From the NCBI RefSeq assembly GCF_904063055.1, contig NZ_CAJFCN010000015.1:49012-113011 (forward strand): DNA of 64,000 nt, in the 5' to 3' direction. A model generated the notes under the pieces. It was not told where the DNA came from. It did not search any database and was given only the letters and a program-made list of their open reading frames with translations. The position numbers were made by a program, and so were the translations under genes. The stretch comes from Pseudomonas paracarnis (GTDB lineage Bacteria > Pseudomonadota > Gammaproteobacteria > Pseudomonadales > Pseudomonadaceae). Positions 8,191 to 16,465 of this stretch are shown piece by piece. Within the stretch, counting starts at the first letter, position 1, and the number at the start of each line of letters is the position of its first letter.

Positions 8191-9435
8191 TTGAAAAAGA
8201 ACGTTCTTATCATTGGTGCAGGAGGTGTCGCCAAGGTGGTGGCCCACAAGTGCGCGCAGCACAACGACGAACTCGGTCGTATTGCTATCGCGTCGCGCAA
8301 CATCTCCAAATGCCAGGCCATCATCGACAGCGTCAAGGCCAAGGGTAGCCTCAAGGTTCCCGCCGATATCCAGGCCTTCGCGCTGAACGCCCTGGACGTG
8401 GAAGCGACCAAGGCCCTGATCCGCGAGACCGATTCGCAGATCGTCATCAACGTCGGCTCCGCCTTCCTCAACATGTCGGTACTGCGTGCCTGCATCGACA
8501 CGGGCGTGGCTTACCTCGATACCGCCATCCACGAAGAGCCGGGCAAGGTCTGCGAGACCCCGCCGTGGTACGGCAACTACGAGTGGAACCACCTGGAAGA
8601 ATGCAAACAGAAGAACATCACCGCCATCCTTGGCGTGGGCTTCGACCCAGGTGTCGTCAACGCGTATGCCGCGCTGGCGCAGCAACAGCATTTCGACCGC
8701 ATTGATTCGATCGACATTCTCGACGTCAATGCCGGCTCCCATGGCAAATACTTCGCCACCAATTTCGATCCGGAAATCAACTTCCGCGAATTTACCGGGC
8801 AGGTGTGGAGCTGGCAGAACAGCCAGTGGACCAGCAACACCATGTTCGAAGTCAAACGCACCGACGACCTGCCGGTAGTTGGCTCGCAGAACCTCTACCT
8901 CACCGGCCACGATGAAGTGCACTCGCTGTCGAAAAACCTCGACGTGCCCAACGTGCGTTTCTGGATGAGCTTCGGCGAACACTACATCAACGTGTTCACC
9001 GTGCTGAAAAACCTCGGCCTGCTCTCCGAACAGCCGGTCAAGACCGCCGAAGGCCTGGAAGTGGTGCCGTTGAAAGTGGTCAAGGCCGTGCTGCCCGACC
9101 CGTCTTCGCTCGCCCCGGGCTACACCGGCAAGACCTGCATCGGCGACCTGGTCAAAGGCACCAAGGATGGCCAACCGCGTGAGATGTTCATCTACAACGT
9201 GGCTGATCATGAAGAGGCCTATGCCGAGACTGACAGCCAGGGCATCTCCTACACCGCAGGCGTACCACCGGTAGCCGCTGCACTGCTGGTGGCGCGTGGC
9301 GAGTGGGATGTGAAGCACATGGCCAACGTCGAGGAGCTGCCAGCTGAGCCGTTCCTCAAGGCGCTGGATGTGATGGGCTTGCCGACTCGGATCAAAGACG
9401 AGAACGGTGATCGGGCCTGGGATGCGACGGCCTGA
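8191..9435 (+). CDS. carboxynorspermidine (carboxyspermidine) dehydrogenase, saccharopine dehydrogenase family
   Basis: A 414-residue NADPH-dependent dehydrogenase. The Rossmann motif is GAGGVA at residues 9-14 of KKNVLIIGAGGVAKVV; the saccharopine-dehydrogenase-like catalytic part has GVGFDPGVVNAYAA and the DTAIHEEPGK segment. It joins aspartate semialdehyde to putrescine or diaminopropane reductively, giving the substrate of NspC. The start is a TTG at 8191: it follows AAAGGAGA with good spacing and gives the correct N terminus, whereas the upstream ATG-less extension has no homologous residues. It is followed by a strong terminator. Spermidine is the likely final product in a pseudomonad; that is inference. 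Confidence 0.9.
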   Translation: MKKNVLIIGAGGVAKVVAHKCAQHNDELGRIAIASRNISKCQAIIDSVKAKGSLKVPADIQAFALNALDVEATKALIRETDSQIVINVGSAFLNMSVLRACIDTGVAYLDTAIHEEPGKVCETPPWYGNYEWNHLEECKQKNITAILGVGFDPGVVNAYAALAQQQHFDRIDSIDILDVNAGSHGKYFATNFDPEINFREFTGQVWSWQNSQWTSNTMFEVKRTDDLPVVGSQNLYLTGHDEVHSLSKNLDVPNVRFWMSFGEHYINVFTVLKNLGLLSEQPVKTAEGLEVVPLKVVKAVLPDPSSLAPGYTGKTCIGDLVKGTKDGQPREMFIYNVADHEEAYAETDSQGISYTAGVPPVAAALLVARGEWDVKHMANVEELPAEPFLKALDVMGLPTRIKDENGDRAWDATA

Positions 9436-9455
9436 TAGGCCATAGCTGACCGAGC

Positions 9456-9485
9456 AAAAAATGCGCCCAAAGGGGCGCATTTTTT
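9456..9485 (+). terminator. rho-independent terminator of the nspC operon
   Basis: A-run, perfect GC-rich stem ATGCGCCC/GGGGCGCAT with loop AAA, then a run of T. The flanking A and T runs make it usable in both directions. It lies 20 bp after the dehydrogenase stop codon. Confidence 0.9.
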
Positions 9486-9525
9486 GTTTTGGCTCACCTA
9501 CAATTCGAAGAACAATGAGGATCAA

Positions 9526-10538
9526 AATGTGGGAGCTGGCTTGCCTGCGACGGCGACCAGTCAGTCAATGATTCTTCAACTGAGCCACCGCTATCGCAGG
9601 CAAGCCAGCTCCCACACTGGTTGTGGGTTGCCCACAGAATTGGCGCCAGGCATAGATCCCTGTAGGAGCGGGCTTGCCCGCGATGGCGACCTGTCAGTCA
9701 ATGATTCTTCAACTGAACCACCGCTTTCGCAGGCAAGCCAGCTCCCACACTGGTTGTGGGTTGCCCACAGAATTGGCGCCAGGCATAGATCCCTGTGGGA
9801 GCGGGCTTGCCCGCGATGGCGACCTGTCAGTCAATGATTCTTCAACTGAACCACCGCTTTCGCAGGCAAGCCAGCTCCCACAGTGGTTGTGGGTTGCCCA
9901 CGGAATTGGCGCCAGGCATAGATCCCTGTGGGAGCGGGCTTGCCCGCGATGGCGACCTGTCAGTCAATGATTCTTCAACTGAACCACCGCTTTCGCAGGC
10001 AAGCCAGCTCCCACACTGGTTGTGGGTTGCCCACAGAATCGGCACCCGGCATAGAACCCTGTGGGAGCGGGCTTGCCCGCGATGGCGACCTGTCAGTCAA
10101 TGATTCTTCAACTGAGCCACCGCTATCGCAGGCAAGCTAGCTCCCACACTGGTTGTGGGTTGCCCACAGAATTGGCGCCAGGCATAGATCCCTGTAGGAG
10201 CGGGCTTGCCCGCGATGGCGACCAGTCAATCAATGATTCTTCAACTGAACCACCGCTTTCGCAGGCAAGCCAGCTCCCACACTGGTTGTGGGTTGCCCAC
10301 AGAATTGGCGCCAGGCACAGATCCCTGTAGGAGCGGGCTTGCCCGCGATGGCGACCTGTCAGTCAATGATTCTTCAACTGAACCACCGCTTTCGCAGGCA
10401 AGCCAGCTTGTGGGTTGCCCACAGAATTGGCGCCAGGCATAGATCCCTGTGGGAGCGGGCTTGCCCGCGATGGCGACCTGTCAGTCAATGATTCTTCAAC
10501 TGACCACCGCTTTCGCAGGCAAGCCAACTCCCACAGAG
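9526..10538. repeat. tandem array of eight ~133-bp paired-REP (REPIN-like) units
   Basis: The motif TGTRGGAGCNGGCTTGCC recurs at 9528, 9661, 9794, 9927, 10060, 10193, 10326 and 10448. The spacing is exactly 133 bp six times and 122 bp at the last step, where an 11-bp piece around CCCACACTGGT is missing. Each unit holds one REP in forward sense (GGGAGCGGGCTTGCCCGCGA) and one inverted REP (TCGCAGGCAAGCCAGCTCCC), separated by near-identical linkers (GTCAGTCAATGATTCTTCAA; TTGCCCACAGAATTGGCGCC). Copies differ by only a few substitutions. The array fills the space between the convergent ends of the dehydrogenase and glutaminase genes. Short open frames inside it are artefacts of the repeats. Confidence 0.95.
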
Positions 10539-10547
10539 AGAACGATC

Positions 10548-11456
10548 TCAAAACACCGACCACCCAATCCGCTCACTCAACAATTCCAACGCCTTCATCC
10601 CCGCCAGCGAGTTGCCCGCTGCGTTCAACTCCGGCGACCATACGCACACCGTAAACTGCCCCGGCACCACCGCGACAATTCCGCCGCCGACCCCGCTCTT
10701 GCCCGGCAGGCCCACGCGGTAGGCAAAGTTGCCCGCCTCGTCGTACAAGCCGCTGGTGGCCATGATCGAGTTTACCTGCTTGGTCTGGCGCGCCGTCAGC
10801 ACCTGCTCGCCACTGTGGGCACTCACGCCTTCATTGGCCAGAAAGCTGAATGCTCGGGCCAGGTCCAGGCAGCTCATCTGCAACGCGCAATAGTTGAAGT
10901 AGCTGTGCAGCACCGCGTCCACATCATTGTGGAAGTTGCCAAAAGACTTCATCAGGTAGGCCATGGCCGCATTGCGCGCACCGTGCTGGGCTTCCGACTC
11001 GGCCACAACGCTATTGACCAGGATCTGCGGGTTGCCCGACAGGCGCCGTACAAAGTCGCGCATCGACAGAATCGGCACGGCGAAGCGTGACTGGTTGATG
11101 TCGCAGATCACCAGCGCGCCAGCGTTGATAAAAGGGTTGCGCGGGCGGCCACGTTCGAATTCCAGCTGCACCATGGAGTTGAACGGCTGCCCCGAGGGCT
11201 CGTGGCCCAGGCGTTCCCAGATGGATTCGCCGCCATGGTCGATGGCCTGCACCAGGCTGAAGACCTTGGAAATGCTCTGCACCGAAAACAGCGTGTCTGC
11301 ATCTCCAGCGCAGTAGGCCGTGCCGTCGTTGCCGTATACCGCGATGCCGAGTTGGTTGGCGGGCACGTCGGCCAGCGCGGGAATGTAATCGGCGACTTTG
11401 CCGAGGCCGATCAAGGGGCGCACTTCGTCGAGGATCGACTCCAGCAGCGCCTGCAT
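10548..11456 (-). CDS. glsB: glutaminase
   Basis: A 302-residue serine-type glutaminase that hydrolyses glutamine to glutamate and ammonia. The beta-lactamase-like Ser-x-x-Lys pair is seen in FSVQSISKVFSL (Ser61, Lys64). Also family-typical are NPFINAGAL, the NDVDAVLHSYF segment and the C-terminal GLPGKSGVGGGIVAV. The start was chosen at 11456 because AGGACA precedes it with good spacing; an in-frame ATG five codons earlier is less well placed. Cytosolic; the family helps nitrogen supply and acid resistance. The gene ends 10 bp from the REP array. Confidence 0.95.
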   Translation of the reverse strand: MQALLESILDEVRPLIGLGKVADYIPALADVPANQLGIAVYGNDGTAYCAGDADTLFSVQSISKVFSLVQAIDHGGESIWERLGHEPSGQPFNSMVQLEFERGRPRNPFINAGALVICDINQSRFAVPILSMRDFVRRLSGNPQILVNSVVAESEAQHGARNAAMAYLMKSFGNFHNDVDAVLHSYFNYCALQMSCLDLARAFSFLANEGVSAHSGEQVLTARQTKQVNSIMATSGLYDEAGNFAYRVGLPGKSGVGGGIVAVVPGQFTVCVWSPELNAAGNSLAGMKALELLSERIGWSVF

Positions 11457-11511
11457 AGCTTGTCCTGTCATCTTTGTTCGAATCAGTGGTAAACGAGGCG
11501 CGGAGGATACG

Positions 11512-11856
11512 TCAATGGGCGCGCAACACCCACACAATCTCTACCACCCGCTCGGCAATCACCACGTAGATCAGGATCAACAACAGTTGCAACGCCAAGT
11601 GATAACGCAATTTGGCCAGGCGGCGAATGCCATCGCTGACGTTCAACAGCATCAGCACCGTCGACAGCACAATCAAGCCCCAGCCCGCGACGCTGGAGGC
11701 GAAGATACCGATCAGCAACTCGCGCGGTCCCACCAGCGCGTTGGTCCCCGCCGCAAACAACAATGCGCAGACCAACAGATTTTTAACATTGTCGAAAATC
11801 TGCGTGCTCAGGTCGTTTTCCAGCAACGCCAGGTACCGCGTCCATAAAGTGCGCAT
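11512..11856 (-). CDS. small inner-membrane protein, unknown function
   Basis: 114 residues with three hydrophobic stretches (about 28-42, 47-70 and 88-106), consistent with a three-helix inner-membrane protein. I recognise no family. The ATG at 11856 was preferred over a TTG ten codons upstream. The stop is about 55 bp upstream of glsB on the same strand, so co-transcription is possible, but no functional link can be drawn. Confidence 0.7.
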   Translation of the reverse strand: MRTLWTRYLALLENDLSTQIFDNVKNLLVCALLFAAGTNALVGPRELLIGIFASSVAGWGLIVLSTVLMLLNVSDGIRRLAKLRYHLALQLLLILIYVVIAERVVEIVWVLRAH

Positions 11857-11929
11857 GCTTGAATACCGAGTGGGAAGGCTCGTCAATCAAGGTAGTTCAA
11901 TTGTGGACGCTGTCGAGCTTTGGCCAGGC

Positions 11930-12340
11930 TCAGAAATGCGCCACATCCGACACTTCTGTATCCAGCACATCCTGGGCCAACGCCCAGGCGCGATCCTTGG
12001 ACTCCACCACCAGCAGCGGGTAACCCCAGGCCTTGCCGAACGTCACGGCAAAGGGCTTGAGGGCCAGGCGCTTGGCAGCGCTGGGCTCCACTTGGATCAT
12101 GCCTTTGACGTAGGCACGCAAGGCAGCCTTGTTTTTCTTCATCCAGATAGACGCGCGCTTGCGCTCTTCGTGGGCGTGTTCGTGATTGTTCTCATCCACG
12201 GCTTTTTCGTGCAGCAGCAAGAAGGGCTGCTCACGGGCCAGCAGACGTTCGAAGGTCAGGAAGGCGTCTTCCGGCGCACCTTCGCTAGGCGCGTCGAAAA
12301 AGATTTTCACCACCGGGAAAGTTGAACTGTCGAGTCGCAT
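11930..12340 (-). CDS. conserved hypothetical protein with possible Fur-linked promoter
   Basis: A 136-residue soluble protein: alternating strand and helix pattern (FPVVKIFFDAP; LTFERLLAREQPFLLLHEKA; YPLLVVESKDRAWALAQDVL) with a charged central KKNKAALRAYVKGMIQVEP stretch, which recalls small alpha/beta domains of the SpoIIAA/STAS-like kind. This resemblance is tentative. AAAGGAG lies 6 bp before the ATG at 12340, a strong ribosome site. Fourteen bases further upstream starts a Fur-box-like palindrome shared with the divergent AraC gene, so expression may respond to iron. Confidence 0.75.
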   Translation of the reverse strand: MRLDSSTFPVVKIFFDAPSEGAPEDAFLTFERLLAREQPFLLLHEKAVDENNHEHAHEERKRASIWMKKNKAALRAYVKGMIQVEPSAAKRLALKPFAVTFGKAWGYPLLVVESKDRAWALAQDVLDTEVSDVAHF

Positions 12341-12353
12341 GGCAAAGCTCCTT

Positions 12354-12374
12354 TGATGAGATTGATTCTCATCA
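12354..12374. promoter_or_regulatory. Fur-box-like operator
   Basis: Two perfect 8-bp inverted arms, TGATGAGA and TCTCATCA, separated by TTGAT. The core TGAGATT-G-ATTCTCA differs at one position from the 7-1-7 Fur consensus TGAGAAT-N-ATTCTCA. It lies between the divergent genes starting at 12340 and 12450, where an iron-dependent repressor could control both. Inference from sequence only. Confidence 0.65.
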
Positions 12375-12449
12375 TAGGGCGCCTGGCGCTGGACAGCATT
12401 GCACAGAATAGCCAGAATGTTTCGCAATCCAGCCAAGGCAGTTATCACC

Positions 12450-13295
12450 ATGGTTCATCACCGCCTCGACCAGTACGACCCCTGCCGGGTCCGCGACGCC
12501 GCCGCGATCCCTCGCTCGATTGTTGCAGTGGGCGCCTCGAGTACGTCCGAACGCTGGGAACATACCCCTCACCACCATCAACACGGGCAATTGATCTACA
12601 CCTTGCGCGGCGTGGTGCATTGTGTGATCGAGGCGGGTATCTGGATCGTGCCGCCGCAATGCGCGTTGTGGATTCCCGGCGGAGTAACCCACGCGGCACG
12701 CGGTGCCGGCGAAGCGGATGTGTACTGCCTGTTGATCAACCCGAACGCCGCCAGCGCCCTGCCCCGGCAATGTTGCACGCTGTCGGTGTCGCCATTGCTG
12801 CACGAATTGATCGGCAAGGCGGTCAGCTTCCCGCAGCTCTACGACGAAGACGGCGCCCAGGGCCGCCTGGTGGCGACGTTACTCGACGAACTGGCCCAGG
12901 CCCCCATCGAAGCCCTGCATTTGCCGATGCCCCAAGACCCCCGCTTGCATCGGCTGGCCAACAGCTTATTGGCCAACCCCGGCGATAAATCCACCCTGGG
13001 CGAATGGGCCGTGCGCATCGGCATGAGCGAACGCAGCATGACCCGCCTGTTGTTGGAAGAGATCGGCCTGAGCTTCGGTCGCTGGCGCCGGCAGTTGCAT
13101 GTAATCCTTTCACTGCAGCGCCTGGCCAACGGCGAAAGTGTGCAGAGCGTGGCGCTGGACCTGGGTTATGAAAATGCCAGCGGGTTTATCACCATGTTCC
13201 GCAAGGCCATGGGCCAACCGCCGGCGCGTTACCTGGCGGACCGTGCCAGTACCGTCGGGCCGCACAGCAACGCGTCAACTATCGCCTTGACGTGA
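12450..13295 (+). CDS. AraC-family regulator with N-terminal cupin
   Basis: 281 residues. The N-terminal half is a cupin-type sensor (EHTPHHHQHGQLIYTLRG, then WIVPPQCALWIPGGVTH), as in NimR-like AraC proteins. The C-terminal 100 residues are two helix-turn-helix motifs, with the family signature SVALDLGYENASGFITMFRKAMGQPPARYL. A DNA-binding activator or repressor; target unknown. Starts at 12399 and 12417 are also in frame; 12450 was chosen because an AAGG lies upstream and the length fits the family. A Fur-box-like site lies about 75 bp upstream. Confidence 0.87.
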   Translation: MVHHRLDQYDPCRVRDAAAIPRSIVAVGASSTSERWEHTPHHHQHGQLIYTLRGVVHCVIEAGIWIVPPQCALWIPGGVTHAARGAGEADVYCLLINPNAASALPRQCCTLSVSPLLHELIGKAVSFPQLYDEDGAQGRLVATLLDELAQAPIEALHLPMPQDPRLHRLANSLLANPGDKSTLGEWAVRIGMSERSMTRLLLEEIGLSFGRWRRQLHVILSLQRLANGESVQSVALDLGYENASGFITMFRKAMGQPPARYLADRASTVGPHSNASTIALT

Positions 13296-13307
13296 GGTTT
13301 TGATGAT

Positions 13308-13408
13308 CGTTCCCACGCTCTGCGTGGGAATGCCTCGTGTGCCTCTCCGCGTCACGCTTAGGGACGCAGAGCGTCCTGGGCTGTGTTCCCACGCAGAGCG
13401 TGGGAACA
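13308..13408. repeat. nested inverted repeats
   Basis: A 21-bp self-complementary hairpin at 13310-13330 (TTCCCACGC / GCGTGGGAA arms) recurs as its own reverse complement at 13386-13406. A third small palindrome (GGACGC / GCGTCC) lies between them at 13362-13376. The whole can fold as one long hairpin. It separates the convergent AraC and class II aldolase genes and resembles short intergenic palindromes common in pseudomonads; it may act as terminator. Confidence 0.85.
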
Positions 13409-13426
13409 ATCCAATCCACATCCGAC

Positions 13427-14221
13427 TCAGTTCTTGTAGTCGGTATCGGTACGCTCAAGCTGGCGCACCAGCGCATTCCAATGCCGCGCCACGCCCGGGC
13501 CTTCGCCATTGCTGAACACCTTGGCCTGCTGCTCGACTTTGGCCACCACCTCTGCGGGTGGGAAGATCAACTCGGTATTCCCCGCTGCCTGTGCCGCAAT
13601 CTGGATGTTGCAGGCCCGCTCCAGGCTTTGTAGTTGCTGGAAGGCATGCTCGACGCTGACGCCACCCGTCAACAAGCCGTGGTTGCGCAGGATCATCACA
13701 CTCTTGTCGCCCAAATCCGCCACCAGCCGTTCACGCTCGTCCAGGTCCAGCGCCACCCCTTCGTAACCGTGGTAAGCCACACGCCCCGAGAATGCGATAG
13801 CGTGCTGGGAGATCGGCAACAACCCCTGCTTCTGCGCCGACACCGCAATACCGTCGCGGGTGTGGGTGTGCAGCACCGCTTGCAAATCATGGCGTGCGCC
13901 GTGGATGGCGCTGTGGATCACATAGCCGGCGTAGTTGATCCCCAGGCCCGTTGGGTCATTGACGATGGTGCCGTCCAGATCGACCTTGACCAGGTTGGAG
14001 GCGCTGATTTCGTCGAACAACAGCCCGAAAGCATTGATCAGGAAATGCGCCTCGGGCCCTGGCACCCGCGCTGAGAAATGCGTGTAGATATGATCGGTCC
14101 ACTTGTACAACGCCGCCAGTCGGTAGGCCGCGGCCAACTTGACCCGCACCTCCCACTCTTGCGGTGTTACCCGCTGGCGCACATTGCTCAAGACACTGGA
14201 AATCGGCGTGACGCTACTCAT
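13427..14221 (-). CDS. class II aldolase/adducin family protein
   Basis: A 264-residue class II aldolase/adducin domain. The metal site is visible as HTHTRDG (His118, His120) and RNHGLLTGG (His181). TDHIYTHFSARVPG and INAFGLLFDEI are also family-typical. Members cleave or epimerise sugar phosphates with zinc, but many of this size, including this lineage with no sugar genes nearby, have no known substrate. The upstream 80 bp is strikingly A+T-rich (14275-14335) and may hold its promoter. It is convergent with the AraC gene across the inverted repeats. Confidence 0.88.
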   Translation of the reverse strand: MSSVTPISSVLSNVRQRVTPQEWEVRVKLAAAYRLAALYKWTDHIYTHFSARVPGPEAHFLINAFGLLFDEISASNLVKVDLDGTIVNDPTGLGINYAGYVIHSAIHGARHDLQAVLHTHTRDGIAVSAQKQGLLPISQHAIAFSGRVAYHGYEGVALDLDERERLVADLGDKSVMILRNHGLLTGGVSVEHAFQQLQSLERACNIQIAAQAAGNTELIFPPAEVVAKVEQQAKVFSNGEGPGVARHWNALVRQLERTDTDYKN

Positions 14222-14399
14222 GGCAAATCTTCCTGGATGGCCTAAGGGGACTTCCAGGCAAGACTAGGGGATGGTCATAAATAATAAAAAGCACATTTTA
14301 ATCTAAGCTAATTATTATATTTATTTATAAAAAGCAGCAGTGGCAGCGTTCAGGCCACCACGGGAGCAAGCTCCCTCGCCGCCAATCAACTCCGCAGGT

Positions 14400-14609
14400 T
14401 CAACGCCCGTTGTTGAGCTTTTCGTTGATTGCATCCGTTTGCCGTTCAATGTCCTTGATCGAGGTCGGCGTCACCACTTTGTCGATGGTGTCAGTCTTGG
14501 GGTTCGCAGGTTCAAGCGTCTGCCCTTTGGTGGCCTGGGCATTACCTTTTTGCGCGTCTTCAGAGCTGACGGGGTCGGGGGTTTTATCGGCGGTTTTATG
14601 ATCAGTCAC
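14400..14609 (-). CDS. small hydrophilic protein, unknown function
   Basis: 69 residues, highly polar and probably disordered (rich in Lys, Asp, Thr, Pro), without signal peptide or membrane segment. The GTG start at 14609 is preceded by a perfect AGGAGG with 8-base spacing, the main reason to believe the gene. I recognise no family. It precedes, on the opposite strand, a group of small stress-type genes. Confidence 0.65.
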   Translation of the reverse strand: MTDHKTADKTPDPVSSEDAQKGNAQATKGQTLEPANPKTDTIDKVVTPTSIKDIERQTDAINEKLNNGR

Positions 14610-14805
14610 AGTGCAATCCTCCTGGCAGTGGCAGGCCCCTGAGATGGCGGCCCTATGCAGCAGAACCCTGGGAATCCGAATTGGTTCAAGTCAATTGCCT
14701 CGCCTCACCGCTGGGCAAAAAAGCGCAAAAAATTTTAAACCTTTTACCCGCCTCTCGATTCAACAGTCAGGTAACGGCATCCCGCCATTTCCAAGGAGAG
14801 ACACC

Positions 14806-15309
14806 ATGAAAACTCGACTGATGAAACCGATGGGCCTTACCTTCATGCTGATTGCAGGCTCGATTTCCACCGCGATGGCGGCGACCTCCAACGACTTTGT
14901 CGACAACGCCGCCGAGGGCGGTATCACCGAGGTGGAAGCGGGCAAGCTGGCCCTGGAAAAAAGCAGCTCGGCGGACGTAAAGACCTTCGCCCAGCATATG
15001 GTCACAGACCACACCAAGGCCAATCAGGAACTGATGGCCCTGGCGAAAAAACTCGATATCGAAGTACCCGATGACGCCGCGCTCACCGACCAGGCGAAGA
15101 AAGCCATCCTGGAAATGCGCGATGAATCCTTCGACAAGGCCTATGCCAACAACCAGGTAGCGGCCCATGAAAAAACCGTCGAACTGTTCAAGAAAGAAGC
15201 GGCCTCCTCGGACAATCCCGAGCTGAAAGCCTTCGCCACCAAGACCCTGCCCACCCTTGAAGCCCACCTGAAAATGGCCAAGGAACTGCAAACCAAATAC
15301 GCCCATTAA
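14806..15309 (+). CDS. DUF4142 exported protein
   Basis: 167 residues with a signal peptide (MKTRLMKPMGLTFMLIAGSI, cleavage likely after AMA at residue 25) followed by a helical DUF4142 domain: SNDFVDNAAEGGITEVEAGK, FAQHMVTDHTKAN, and LPTLEAHLKMAKEL. The fold is ferritin-like/four-helix and periplasmic; function unknown, often found with stress genes. AAGGAGAG lies 6 bp upstream of the ATG. It is 30 bp from the PfpI-type gene, so the two are likely co-transcribed. Confidence 0.9.
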   Translation: MKTRLMKPMGLTFMLIAGSISTAMAATSNDFVDNAAEGGITEVEAGKLALEKSSSADVKTFAQHMVTDHTKANQELMALAKKLDIEVPDDAALTDQAKKAILEMRDESFDKAYANNQVAAHEKTVELFKKEAASSDNPELKAFATKTLPTLEAHLKMAKELQTKYAH

Positions 15310-15339
15310 TCAACCCATGACCTAAGGAGACCCTCGACC

Positions 15340-15900
15340 ATGAGCGCGCAACTCAACGGCAAGCACATCCTCGTCATCACCTCCAACACCGGCATCGAGC
15401 GCGACGAGTTGCTCAAGCCTCTGGAAACGCTGCGTGGCTACGGCGCGACCGTGACGCACGCCTCCAGCAAAGGCGGCACTACCCAGACATTTGTCGGCGA
15501 CACGGAAAAGGACCAGACCGTGGAATCAGACGTGCAACTGTCGGATGTTGTCAGCGCCGACTTCGATGCGCTGGTCATCCCGGGCGGCACAGTGAATGCC
15601 GATACGCTGCGCCAGGATACTGCCGCACTGCGCCTGATCAATGAATTTGTACAGGCCGGCAAGACCATCGCGGCGATCTGCCACGGGCCATGGACCCTGA
15701 TCGACGCTGGCGTGGTCAAGGGCAAAACCCTGACCGCCTATAAAAGCGTGCGCATCGACCTTGAAAACGCCGGCGCGGCCAGCGTAGTGGATGCCGAGGT
15801 TAAAGAGTGCCAGGCCAATGGCTGGACCTTGATCACCTCGCGCACGCCGGACGACCTACCGGCGTTCAATCAGGCGATTGCCAAGGCCATCGGCGGCTGA
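15340..15900 (+). CDS. DJ-1/PfpI family protein
   Basis: A 186-residue DJ-1/PfpI-superfamily protein. The nucleophile elbow is AAICHGPW (Cys114, His115), preceded by DALVIPGGTVNADTLR, the usual acidic and glycine-rich positions. The family includes glyoxalase III, deglycase-type and chaperone proteins; the exact activity cannot be told from sequence. Cytosolic. CTAAGGAGA precedes the ATG. It follows the DUF4142 gene and is closed by a strong terminator. Confidence 0.92.
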   Translation: MSAQLNGKHILVITSNTGIERDELLKPLETLRGYGATVTHASSKGGTTQTFVGDTEKDQTVESDVQLSDVVSADFDALVIPGGTVNADTLRQDTAALRLINEFVQAGKTIAAICHGPWTLIDAGVVKGKTLTAYKSVRIDLENAGAASVVDAEVKECQANGWTLITSRTPDDLPAFNQAIAKAIGG

Positions 15901-15916
15901 TCGGCTTAGCGCAATG

Positions 15917-15947
15917 AAAACAGGCGCCCCATGGGCGCCTGTTTTTT
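15917..15947. terminator. rho-independent terminator
   Basis: AAAACAGGCGCCC / GGGCGCCTGTTTTTT with loop CAT. It lies between the convergent PfpI-type gene and the PLDc_N gene and can serve both directions. Confidence 0.93.
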
Positions 15948-15960
15948 ATCACTCACCGCT

Positions 15961-16167
15961 TCAGCTCTTACGCTGCTGCGCCATTTCACGCTTGGGTCCG
16001 AACATTGCCCACGCAATCAACCCCAGCAGCGGCACGAACACCAGCACCACGACCCACAACCCCTTGGTCTCCCATCCGCCAGTGCTGCGCAAAACGATAT
16101 TGATCGCCCAGAGTTCCAAGAGCAGCAGAACCACCGCCAATACGATCCAGATATATTCAATTTGCAT
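15961..16167 (-). CDS. PLDc_N (cardiolipin synthase N-terminal) domain membrane protein
   Basis: 68 residues with two membrane helices (about 5-24 and 36-54) joined by a short loop with WETKGLW, then WAMFGPKREM and a basic tail. This is the stand-alone PLDc_N domain, found at the N terminus of cardiolipin synthases and in small proteins. It has no catalytic part. AGGAGGTGA precedes the ATG. It probably sits in the inner membrane; function unknown. Confidence 0.85.
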   Translation of the reverse strand: MQIEYIWIVLAVVLLLLELWAINIVLRSTGGWETKGLWVVVLVFVPLLGLIAWAMFGPKREMAQQRKS

Positions 16168-16465
16168 GATTCACCTCCTGAAGTCTAAGCGTTAGGTCAA
16201 GCAGATGCCCCAAGGGTTCCATTAGAATTTTCCTGGCCCCCCTTTATGGCCCCCCGTTGCGCTGGAGTGTCAGCAACCGGCTGTGCGTTGTGCAACCTCA
16301 ACGCGGCCCGACCATGCAAGCTGCACGACCGACAAGCGCACATGAAAATATAACCATCTGATTTTAAAGATGATTTATAACCATAAAAGTTGGTACGCCT
16401 GATGCAACCTTCCTCACCACGAGGCGTGCACTTCGACACGCCCGCACACCCCCGTGAGGTTACCT
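16168..16465. other. intergenic region upstream of hemerythrin gene
   Basis: About 300 bp between divergent genes. An A+T-rich stretch at 16340-16395 probably holds the promoter of the hemerythrin gene. A minus-strand open frame (16197-16439) has no ribosome site or recognisable sequence and was not accepted. Nothing else seen. Confidence 0.5.

Noticed and set aside
8059..9525. A 488-codon minus-strand frame opposite the dehydrogenase gene, and a similar one opposite nspC
   Set aside because: Both mirror well-identified genes and show no family motifs.
9526..10538. CRISPR array
   Set aside because: The repeat period is 133 bp, linkers are conserved instead of unique, and no cas gene is present.
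9484..10654. Series of similar short open frames that look like a gene family of repeated 70-120-residue proteins
   Set aside because: They arise because the 133-bp unit is not a multiple of three and cycles through all frames; there are no ribosome sites matched to starts and the sequence is REP DNA.
16197..16439. 80-codon minus-strand open frame upstream of the hemerythrin gene
   Set aside because: No ribosome site, Cys/Arg-rich translation without motifs, overlaps the presumed promoter.
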